Assembly: GCA_022711765.1 (NCBI GenBank)
Contig: JAKLEB010000001.1
Coordinates: 1,160,694 to 1,224,693 of the forward strand
From: Candidatus Krumholzibacteriota bacterium
GTDB taxonomy: Bacteria > Krumholzibacteriota > Krumholzibacteriia > LZORAL124-64-63
Length of the DNA: 64,000 nucleotides
Direction of reading: 5' to 3'
Shown here piece after piece: positions 16,041 through 23,357 of the stretch. The notes under the pieces were generated by a model. The model had not been told where the DNA came from and did no database searches. It saw nothing but the letters and a program-made list of their open reading frames with translations. Each line of letters begins with the position of its first letter. The stretch's first letter is position 1. The translations under genes and the position numbers were made by a program.

Positions 16041-16868
16041 TCAGGTTCGACGGAGGAATAGCGCTTCCGCCACAACCTGCAATCCCAGCAGCAGCCCGAA
16101 CACGCAGACGATCGCCGCCCCGGTCGGCAGGTCGAGCCAGTAGCTCGCGCCCGCGCCCAGGACAACCGCCAGAACGCCGACCATAAGCACGAAACCGAGA
16201 TGGCGGATCCTACCGACGCAACCGCGGCGGCAGGCCATCACCGTGGGGACGACCAGTAACGTGAACACCAGCAGCACGCCGGCAATCTGGACGCTGCTCG
16301 TGACAACCGTACCGAGGACCGCGTAGAACAGCAAATCCCAGCACGCCAGCCGCAACCCGCGCGCGCGGGCCGCGTCGGGGTCCTCGCTGATCAACGTGAG
16401 CCGCCCGTGCGCCCACCAGAGCACCGCGCCGAGGACCGCGTAGAGCAGCGCTGTCTTGGCGACCTGGTGCCAGGTGACCCAGAGAATCGTGCCCACGAGC
16501 AGGTGATGGATCTCCTCGCTACCGTGGGGCACTTGCGTAAGCACCAGGATCATCGCCGCGGAGAATACCGCGTAGATGATCCCGATATACGCCTCCTGGG
16601 GAACGGACGCCCGGAGGTTGCGCGTCGCTGAGATCAGAAGGGCGCCGAGAAAGGTGGCGCCGAGGCCGGCGAGCCAGGCGGTGTCCGTCCCCACCTCCGC
16701 GCCGAAGAACAGTGACAGCGCGACCCCGAACGCCGCCACCTGGGCGAGCGCGATGTCGACGAAGATCACACCGCGCCGCACCACGTGACCGCCCAGGTAT
16801 CCGTGCATCACGACCAGCACCAGCGCCACGACGACGGGCGCGGCCATCATACCGATGAATCCGGCCAT
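16041..16868 (-). CDS. metal (zinc/manganese) ABC transporter permease, ZnuB/ABC-3 family
   Basis: A 275-residue protein with about eight membrane helices. It has the ABC-3 family hallmarks (VIFVDIALAQVAAFG near residue 34, SSVQIAGVLLVFTLLVVP near 195). It starts 7 bases after the stop of the substrate-binding protein gene, so it is the last gene of a four-gene operon. It would carry zinc or a similar divalent ion across the inner membrane. The cognate ATPase is absent from this operon and from the window. Confidence 0.9.
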   Translation of the reverse strand: MAGFIGMMAAPVVVALVLVVMHGYLGGHVVRRGVIFVDIALAQVAAFGVALSLFFGAEVGTDTAWLAGLGATFLGALLISATRNLRASVPQEAYIGIIYAVFSAAMILVLTQVPHGSEEIHHLLVGTILWVTWHQVAKTALLYAVLGAVLWWAHGRLTLISEDPDAARARGLRLACWDLLFYAVLGTVVTSSVQIAGVLLVFTLLVVPTVMACRRGCVGRIRHLGFVLMVGVLAVVLGAGASYWLDLPTGAAIVCVFGLLLGLQVVAEALFLRRT

Positions 16869-16875
16869 CGACGCC

Positions 16876-17790
16876 TCACTCTCCGGCCGCGGCCAACAGG
16901 CGCGCCAGGATCAGGTCGAACATCGCGACATAGTCGACGGCCTCGGGCAACGCGCCGACCGCGGCCGGGAGTTCCACGAGGACCGCGCCCATGCGGTCGG
17001 CGGCCTTCCTAGCCGCGTCGAGGTGGTTCCACGGCGCGGCGATCAGCTCTCGCACACCGGTCGCGCGGCCGCGCGCTTCGAGCTCCTCGACGTGACGCGG
17101 CGATGGTGAGATGCCAGGGCGGTGCTCCACCGCGCCGAGCAACTCGAGACCGAGCCAGTCCGCGAGGTACTCCCACTGCGTGTGGTACTGGACCAGCGGC
17201 CGCTCGCGCACCGGCGCCGCGGCTTCTCGCCACGCGGCAATTCGGGGTGTGAGGTCCGCGGCCAGCCGGTTTGCCCGGTCCTGGAACCGCTCCGCCGCCT
17301 CGGGCCGCAGCTCGCTCATCCGAGCCGCCATCAGCTTGGCCACCAGGACGCCATTACGCGGGTCGAGCAGATAGTGCGGATTGCCCAACGGATGAACATC
17401 GCCCTGCGCGCGGCTAACCGGGCCGGTCGGCACGTCGAGGACCCGGGAGAGCGCCTGCGAACAGTCGAGGTCCCCCGCCGTGCCCGGACGGATCCGCGGA
17501 TTGCGCGCCTTCTCGAGCAGCGCCGGCAGCCAGCCGATCTCCAGCTCGAGCCCGTTGTAGCAGAGCAGGTCGGCCTTGCCCAGTTCGCGCGCGAGGGACG
17601 GGCGCGCGGGCAGGAAATGCGGATCGTACTGACCAGGGCAGAGAACGGCCACCTCGGTATCCTCGCCACCGACCTCGGCCGCGAGCCAGCCGAGGTCAGT
17701 CAGCGTGCAAACCACCTTCAGGGGCGCCGCGCCGGCCGCCCCGACGACGAGGCCGGCCACCAGACCGGCGATCACCGTTAATCGCGGCAT
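16876..17790 (-). CDS. metal ABC transporter substrate-binding protein, ZnuA/TroA-like
   Basis: A 304-residue periplasmic protein with a signal peptide (cleavage near AAGAA). Likely metal ligands lie in QYDPHFLPARPS, GNPHYLLDP and QYHTQWEYL. The His-rich loop of classical ZnuA is missing, so specificity (zinc or manganese) is open. It lies between the outer-membrane protein gene (11 bases upstream) and the permease gene (7 bases downstream). Confidence 0.88.
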   Translation of the reverse strand: MPRLTVIAGLVAGLVVGAAGAAPLKVVCTLTDLGWLAAEVGGEDTEVAVLCPGQYDPHFLPARPSLARELGKADLLCYNGLELEIGWLPALLEKARNPRIRPGTAGDLDCSQALSRVLDVPTGPVSRAQGDVHPLGNPHYLLDPRNGVLVAKLMAARMSELRPEAAERFQDRANRLAADLTPRIAAWREAAAPVRERPLVQYHTQWEYLADWLGLELLGAVEHRPGISPSPRHVEELEARGRATGVRELIAAPWNHLDAARKAADRMGAVLVELPAAVGALPEAVDYVAMFDLILARLLAAAGE

Positions 17791-17801
17791 GCTCCGACCT
17801 C

Positions 17802-18974
17802 CTAGTACAGATGCGCCGGGTGCGACCCGATCGTGACGTTGACCTGCAGCGAGACGAGCCAGTCGTCGTTGTCGCCGATCTGGTCGTCGAAGCGAGCACC
17901 CTCGAGACGCACGGCCGAAAATTCGCTCGGGACCCAGGTCAGGTTAGCTTTGTACTCGCGGACCTCTTCCCAGGCGAAGAGGCCGCCGTGCTCAGGCCCG
18001 GATTCCTCCTCTTCGGCTGGCTCGGGCAGGTCGCGGTCCAGAACGCCCGCGCCGAGGCCCAGCCACCAGTTGCGTGCGAAGCGGTACTGCGCAAGCGCAT
18101 ACCAGCCAATCGGATCCTGCGCGCCCTGGTCGGGTCGCGGCACAATCACCTCGCCTGTCATTGTCAATGCGGGACCCTTGCTCGCCGACGCGGAGATCCA
18201 CTTATAGGTCAGGTCGGCGCCCCAGACCGCGAGGTCGCCGGCCAGGGTCACGTCGGGGTCCAGCAGCAGATAGTCGGCGGACAGCGGCCCCTCCAGCCAC
18301 GAGCCGCCCACCTCGACGGTCGATTCCAGCGAGAGATCGAAGAGGTTGGTCCAGCGCGCGCCGTAGACCAGGTCGCGCGACGCGCCGTCGAAGATCTCGG
18401 CCTGGCCGTCGACGCCGTAAGCCGCGAGGTCGCTGTACCAGGGCAGCGGCAGGTCGTGCGACAGCCGCACGCCGACCTCGGTGAGGCCATGGTTGCCGAG
18501 GCAGGCCTGTATGGCGACCGGCGAGTCGACGAACGGGAACTGGTGTGTATGCAACGGCACGTGCTTGCCGAAAGGCAGGTAGTCCTTGCCCAGACGCAGC
18601 CCGAACCCGCCCGGGAGAGCCTGACCATCGACGTAAGCGACCTCGACGTCGCCCTCGTAGCCGCCGTGCGACTCGGTTTCGCCGCCCTCGGCGTTGTCTT
18701 GCGCGTGATCGTGGGTCGGATGGACGGCGAAGACCACGTTGGCATTCCAGTAGGGATCGACCACGGAGGTGAACTGCACCTCCGCCTCCTGCAAGTCGCC
18801 GCCGTTGTAGGCACGATCAGTCGACCGTTCGGCCACGCGGCCGATCACGAGGGTGTTGACGCTGATGGCAGGGTTGAACTCGGGGGAGATGCCGGTCGCC
18901 GTGGACTGAGCCAGCACCGGTGCCGCGGCTGCGGCGCAGAACGCCGCGAGCAAGCAGCATTGACGAGCACGCAT
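17802..18974 (-). CDS. outer-membrane beta-barrel protein of the zinc-uptake-like operon
   Basis: A 390-residue protein with a signal peptide (ending VLAQ) and alternating hydrophobic/polar strands. It ends in an aromatic residue (HPAHLY), as many outer-membrane barrels do. A His/acid-rich stretch (HPTHDHAQ, then GGETESHGG) near residues 85-105 could bind metal. It sits directly upstream of a metal-binding protein and a metal permease gene, so it may be a porin for zinc or a chelate. The function is inferred from context; I do not recognise a named family. Confidence 0.65.
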   Translation of the reverse strand: MRARQCCLLAAFCAAAAAPVLAQSTATGISPEFNPAISVNTLVIGRVAERSTDRAYNGGDLQEAEVQFTSVVDPYWNANVVFAVHPTHDHAQDNAEGGETESHGGYEGDVEVAYVDGQALPGGFGLRLGKDYLPFGKHVPLHTHQFPFVDSPVAIQACLGNHGLTEVGVRLSHDLPLPWYSDLAAYGVDGQAEIFDGASRDLVYGARWTNLFDLSLESTVEVGGSWLEGPLSADYLLLDPDVTLAGDLAVWGADLTYKWISASASKGPALTMTGEVIVPRPDQGAQDPIGWYALAQYRFARNWWLGLGAGVLDRDLPEPAEEEESGPEHGGLFAWEEVREYKANLTWVPSEFSAVRLEGARFDDQIGDNDDWLVSLQVNVTIGSHPAHLY

Positions 18975-19024
18975 GGCAGCCTCCTCGGGTCAGGAGTGTT
19001 GCGGATTTTCAGAAAGGATCCGAG

Positions 19025-19339
19025 TCAGGAATGCGCAACGATCCTCGGAGGCGAGCGGCTGCGGCAGGCGGGAACCGTTCGGCGGACGGGTTCCGGTGCC
19101 GTGGCGGGAGGGAGATCGACCTGAGCCGGCACGTTCGCCGTGGTCCAGCCCGCCACGAACGCCACCGGGTTGCCGTCCAGATGGCGACAGACCGCGCACT
19201 GGTCTCTCGAACCTGTGGTATCCGCCGCGTGAGTGCAAGCGTGCGCGCCGGCGAGCAGCCCGCCCACGATCAGGGCGAGAACGCTGGCCATCAGCAACAG
19301 CTGGCGCGTACGCGCGGGAATGGGGACGATATACGCCAT
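19025..19339 (-). CDS. small exported Cys/His protein, first gene of the metal operon
   Basis: A 104-residue protein with one N-terminal hydrophobic segment (about residues 12-32), then ACTHAAD and CAVCRHLDG, and a Pro/Arg-rich C-terminus. It resembles the small DUF2946-like exported proteins often encoded beside metal transport genes. A CxxC plus His could bind zinc or copper. It ends 50 bases before the barrel gene on the same strand. Moderate confidence that it is a gene, low for function. Confidence 0.55.
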   Translation of the reverse strand: MAYIVPIPARTRQLLLMASVLALIVGGLLAGAHACTHAADTTGSRDQCAVCRHLDGNPVAFVAGWTTANVPAQVDLPPATAPEPVRRTVPACRSRSPPRIVAHS

Positions 19340-19430
19340 GATTTCACCAGGCTAAGGTCGAACGCGACAGGCGCAAGCGGGTGCTCGCGAAGATCATCGA
19401 CGAGTGACCGGGTCGCGCGGCCGCCGGGAT

Positions 19431-19580
19431 TCAACCACCGGATCCGCTCGTCCCGCCGCCGGTCCGCTTGATCTCGCTGCCGCCCAGTCCGCCACCGCCC
19501 GACTGCTCGGGAACGTCCCCCTCGGTCGTCTTCTCGATCTGCTGGGTTTCTTTCTGCGGCTCGGGATCGCGTTTGGCCAT
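19431..19580 (-). CDS. small Gly/Glu-rich hypothetical protein
   Basis: A 49-residue protein beginning MAKRDPEPQKETQQIEKTT and ending in a Gly/Ser-rich tail with no hydrophobic segment. GGGGGA lies 7 bases before ATG 19580. An upstream in-frame ATG at 19652 would add a less plausible N-terminus. Probably a disordered cytoplasmic protein; no function can be given. Confidence 0.45.
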   Translation of the reverse strand: MAKRDPEPQKETQQIEKTTEGDVPEQSGGGGLGGSEIKRTGGGTSGSGG

Positions 19581-19689
19581 CAGTTCATCCCCCTGGGGTA
19601 CGGGTCGGGTTCGGCGATCCCCGACGAACCGCCATCCGACCCACGATAACATCGTCCGCCGGCTGGGCCAACTGTCCGGTCAGCCGCGC

Positions 19690-20025
19690 TCAGATCACCA
19701 GGTAGGCCACGAACGTCGCCAGCGCGGCCGCCCGCGCCGCGGGTGCGAGCCACGACGGTCGCGTGGCGGCGGCGGAGCTGCGCCAGACCCCGACCACGCA
19801 GATCAGGTTGAACGGCACCGCCGCCAGGTGGGCCACCACCGCAAATGCGCCCAGCAACGTCACGGCGCGCTCGCCCGCGGCGTCGCGATCCGTGTCGACG
19901 GCCAGAATGCCCAGCGCGACGAACGTGCACATCAGGTTGACCACGAGTCCCTTGACGACCAGCCAGCTCCAGAAGGCATCGGCCAACGAGAGGCGACCGT
20001 TCCAGAGTTCGCGCAGTCGTCTCAT
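19690..20025 (-). CDS. small integral membrane protein of unknown function
   Basis: A 111-residue protein with a short basic N-terminus (MRRLRELWNGR) and three hydrophobic segments at about 18-45, 60-80 and 95-111. It resembles small unannotated inner-membrane proteins. ATG 20025 is chosen because the upstream extension to 20163 is Arg/Ser-rich and not membrane-like. No operon partner is evident. Confidence 0.55.
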   Translation of the reverse strand: MRRLRELWNGRLSLADAFWSWLVVKGLVVNLMCTFVALGILAVDTDRDAAGERAVTLLGAFAVVAHLAAVPFNLICVVGVWRSSAAATRPSWLAPAARAAALATFVAYLVI

Positions 20026-20166
20026 CGCGGATCCGTTTCCCGGTGGAGTGACGTCGGCTCGCCGGCTTGAGAGGTTCCGGTTCGTGATCCTAGCACACTG
20101 CCGGGGCCTGTCCCACGACTCGTCCGATCGGGATCGAGGCAGCGCCGCGCGACGACTCGACACGCG

Positions 20167-20200
20167 GCAGACCCCGCCTCCAGCGGGAGACGGAGTCTGC
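20167..20200 (-). terminator. strong hairpin after the first subtilase gene
   Basis: A 15-bp stem with a 4-base loop (CGCT) lies 33 bases after the subtilase stop. Two of its pairs exist only as G-U in minus-strand RNA, which assigns it to that strand. No U-tract. Confidence 0.65.
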
Positions 20201-20232
20201 TCCAGGGTCCCGGTCGCCGGCGACCGCGGCCG

Positions 20233-23181
20233 CTAGCGCACGAGCACCAGCGGCTTCACGCTGCTCAGTCCGTCCGCTTCGAGCCGCGCGAAGTACGTCC
20301 CCGACGCCACCGACCGGCCGGCCTGATCGCGGCCGTTCCAGTCGACCTCGTGCGATCCCGCCGGATACAGGCCGCCGGCCAGCTCGCGGACGAGCCGCCC
20401 CTGCAAGTCGTACACGCGTAGCCGGATCGACTGGGCCGCCGGCAGGCTGAAGCCCAGCCTGGTCTGCGGATTGAACGGGTTCGGCACCGCCCCGAGCAGC
20501 GCGAAGGCGCGCGGCGCCTCGGCGACCGGGGTCGAGACGTCGCCGACCGTCAGCTGCACCGGCACCATGATCACCGGCCGCGCCGGATCGTTGCTGGTCA
20601 GGACGAGGTCTGTCTGGTAGGCGCCCTCGGCGAGCCCCGTCGCATCGAGCGCGAGCGTGACGATCGCGTAGCCGGCCCCGGCCAGCGTGCCGCCGCCGGG
20701 GTCCAGCGACAGCCAGGCGGCCGACTCGGCGAGCGTCCAGACGAGGTCGGTCACGCCCTCGTTCAACACGAGGACCTCGGCCGCCGCCTGGTTCTCCGGC
20801 GCCAGCTCGACCGCGATCGCGTCCGGACAGGGCACGGCCCGCGGCGCCGGCGCCTCGCCGCCGGGCAGGGTCACCAGGTCGACGAAACCGTGGTCGCCGT
20901 TGCCGCCGCCGCTCGACGTGCTGAACCGCCAGCGGAAGGTGTGCGCGCCGGCCGCGGCCGCGTAGGTGAAGGGCGTCCACTCGGTCGCGCCGTTCCACGA
21001 CGCGATCGTGGCGAGTCCGTCCCAGAACGCCAGCGTGCCGCCGCCGCCCTGGGTCCGGTACCAGAAGGTCACGTCGCCGGCCTCGGCGAGGGTCACGGTC
21101 AACACGAGGATCGAGGTCTGCCCGCCGGCCAGGTCACCTGAACGCGCGGAGTACAGGCCTTCGTAGGCGTCGGCGCTCGTCACCGTCCAGAGCGCGTTAC
21201 CGGAGCCGGTCCAGGCGAAGGCGTCCAGCGCGCCGGACTCGAAGCCGTCCTCGAGGTTCGCGCGCAGGTAGAGCGGGCAGGTGCGGTCGCGGTCGGCCGG
21301 CACGGCCTGCACGCACGTGGCGACGCCGGGAATGCCGGCCCGGAGGGTGTACTCCTCGCTCTGGGGCACCGTGATCGACCAGGCGCCGCCCGCCGCGGTG
21401 GCGACCGGCGGCAGCGGCGTGTCGGCGACCTGCACGATGACGCCCTCGGCCGGCAGACCTCCGGGACCGTACGCGATGCCCTGCAGGATCACCGGCGGCA
21501 GCGCGACGAGACCGACCTCGTGCGCGACCTCGTCGCCGGCCGGGACCTCGACGGTCTCCGTCGCCGTCGCGTAGCCGAACGCGCTCACGTGGAAGGTCAA
21601 CGAGCCGGCCGGCGCGGTCAGCCGGAACTGCCCCGCCGCGTCGGTCACCAGGCGCTGGCTCGTGCCGTCGACCGTGATCTCGGCCCCCGCGATCACGGCC
21701 TGGCTGGCCGCGTCCACGACGGTGCCGGCGATGGTGCCGTAGCCGGCGAGGGCAGCCGAGACCGCCGCGAAGGCGTCGATGAAACCGTGGCCGTAGAGGT
21801 TCTCCTCGCCGGGAACGCCGAGATCGACGGCGGAGTCCATCAGGATCTGCTTGATGGTGATGCCGTCGAGGTCCGGGTTCGCTCCGCGGATCAGGGCGAT
21901 CACGCCCGCGACGTGCGGCGTCGCCATCGACGTTCCGTCCATGTAGGTGTAGCCCCCGCCCGGGATCGAGCTGTAGATGCCCGAGCCGGGCGCCACGACC
22001 TCGGGCTTGACGAGGTTCTCGGCGGGGCCGCAGTTGGGGCCGGCGGGGCCGCGGCTCGAGAAGCCGCTGAGCTGGTACGGCGGATACCGCAACGTCGAGC
22101 CGACGCTGAAGCTCGAGTAGAGGGTGGAGGCGCGGTCGGCCGGCGAGCGCACGGTGCTCGCGCCGGGGCCCTCGTTGCCGGTGGCCCAGACGTGGATCAC
22201 GCCCGCCGCCTCGCACGCGTCGATCGCGTCCCACCAGCCGCTGTAGCAGTCCGGGTAGCCGAAACTCTCGTTGACGCCCCACGAGTTGTTGGCGACGTCG
22301 GGCACGTCGTCGACGGTGAAGGGGTCGCCATCGGGGTCGGCGAGCCACTGCATCGTGGTGAGGACCTTCGCATCGAGGGAACCGCCGACGATCGTGTTCG
22401 CGGCGATCCACTCGGCGCCGGGCGCGACGCCGATCGTGTCGTTCGAGGCGACCCCGCACATCGTCCCCATCGTGTGCGTGCCGTGGCTGTTGCCGTCGTT
22501 CGGGAACGAACTCGGCGCGCCGTCGAGGTCGAGCCAGCAGGCGGCGGCGGGCGCGTGCGTGCCGCGCCAGCGGGCGGCGAGGGCGGGGTGGTTGCCGTCG
22601 ACGCCGGTGTCCAGGTTCGCGACCAGCGCGCCGGTGCCGTCGATGCCGAGGTCGCTCCAGACCCGGCGGGCGCCCACGGCGACCACGCCCGGGGTGATGC
22701 CGATCGCGAGCGCCGGGCCTCCGGGAGCGCCGCGCTGGACGGGTTCGATCAGCTCGATCGCGAGCGGCGGCTCGATCACGGCGACATCGGCGCGAGCCGC
22801 CAGCTCGCGCAGCGTCGCCTCGTCACCGCCGGTGACGAAGACCGCGTTGGCGATCCAGAATTCCTCGTAGGATTCGATCTCGCCGAGCTGCCGGCGGACC
22901 TCGAGGTCCGCGAGCAGCGACGCCTGAGTTGCGCGGGCGCGGTCCTGCAACGCCGTCACGACGGCGAGGTGGCGTTCGGCGCGCCGGGCGCCGGCCACGT
23001 GGAGCTGCCAGTCGAGGGTCGCGACGTCGACGCGGTCGTCGAGGACGACCAGCGCCTTCAGCGGCTCGCCGGCGGGCCGGGCAGCGAGATAGGTATCCAT
23101 GGTCGGCGCGAAGGAGCCGGCCAGGGCGACGCCGGCCGTCAGCACCAGGCCGAGGCCAGACAGGAGCGTGCGGATGGTCAT
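20233..23181 (-). CDS. secreted subtilisin-like (S8) serine protease with FlgD-type tail, copy A
   Basis: A 982-residue protein with a signal peptide (ending ALAG) and an inhibitor-I9-like propeptide (about 25-140). The S8 domain has Asp191 (NLDTGVDG), His233 (NSHGTHT) and Ser418 (DGTSMATPHVAG). Then follow carboxypeptidase-regulatory-like Ig domains, a jelly-roll-like segment (about 660-800), an ASH-like domain and an 84-residue FlgD-Ig-like tail ending LVLVR. ATG 23181 gives the signal peptide; the ribosome site is weak. It is a tandem paralogue of the next gene, with the same domain order. Expected role: extracellular protein breakdown. Confidence 0.92.
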   Translation of the reverse strand: MTIRTLLSGLGLVLTAGVALAGSFAPTMDTYLAARPAGEPLKALVVLDDRVDVATLDWQLHVAGARRAERHLAVVTALQDRARATQASLLADLEVRRQLGEIESYEEFWIANAVFVTGGDEATLRELAARADVAVIEPPLAIELIEPVQRGAPGGPALAIGITPGVVAVGARRVWSDLGIDGTGALVANLDTGVDGNHPALAARWRGTHAPAAACWLDLDGAPSSFPNDGNSHGTHTMGTMCGVASNDTIGVAPGAEWIAANTIVGGSLDAKVLTTMQWLADPDGDPFTVDDVPDVANNSWGVNESFGYPDCYSGWWDAIDACEAAGVIHVWATGNEGPGASTVRSPADRASTLYSSFSVGSTLRYPPYQLSGFSSRGPAGPNCGPAENLVKPEVVAPGSGIYSSIPGGGYTYMDGTSMATPHVAGVIALIRGANPDLDGITIKQILMDSAVDLGVPGEENLYGHGFIDAFAAVSAALAGYGTIAGTVVDAASQAVIAGAEITVDGTSQRLVTDAAGQFRLTAPAGSLTFHVSAFGYATATETVEVPAGDEVAHEVGLVALPPVILQGIAYGPGGLPAEGVIVQVADTPLPPVATAAGGAWSITVPQSEEYTLRAGIPGVATCVQAVPADRDRTCPLYLRANLEDGFESGALDAFAWTGSGNALWTVTSADAYEGLYSARSGDLAGGQTSILVLTVTLAEAGDVTFWYRTQGGGGTLAFWDGLATIASWNGATEWTPFTYAAAAGAHTFRWRFSTSSGGGNGDHGFVDLVTLPGGEAPAPRAVPCPDAIAVELAPENQAAAEVLVLNEGVTDLVWTLAESAAWLSLDPGGGTLAGAGYAIVTLALDATGLAEGAYQTDLVLTSNDPARPVIMVPVQLTVGDVSTPVAEAPRAFALLGAVPNPFNPQTRLGFSLPAAQSIRLRVYDLQGRLVRELAGGLYPAGSHEVDWNGRDQAGRSVASGTYFARLEADGLSSVKPLVLVR

Positions 23182-23298
23182 GGGGTTCACGTCCTCGTGA
23201 GGAGAGTCAGGAGGGTACGACGACCGGGTTGTGCCGAGCCGCGGGACCAGCAATTTATATCATTTTCATCGTGTTTCTGCCAGCCCCCCGCTCACGAC

Positions 23299-23334
23299 GA
23301 CGCCGCCGGCAGCTGCGAGGCCACCGGCGGCGTC
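23299..23334 (-). terminator. hairpin between the two subtilase genes
   Basis: An 11-bp perfect stem (GACGCCGCCGG / CCGGCGGCGTC) with a 14-base loop lies 24 bases after the stop of subtilase copy B. An A/T-rich stretch with a TATAAA (minus strand) lies between it and copy A, which suggests copy A has its own promoter. Confidence 0.5.
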
Positions 23335-23357
23335 CGGAGCGAAGCGCGTGCAGGGCC

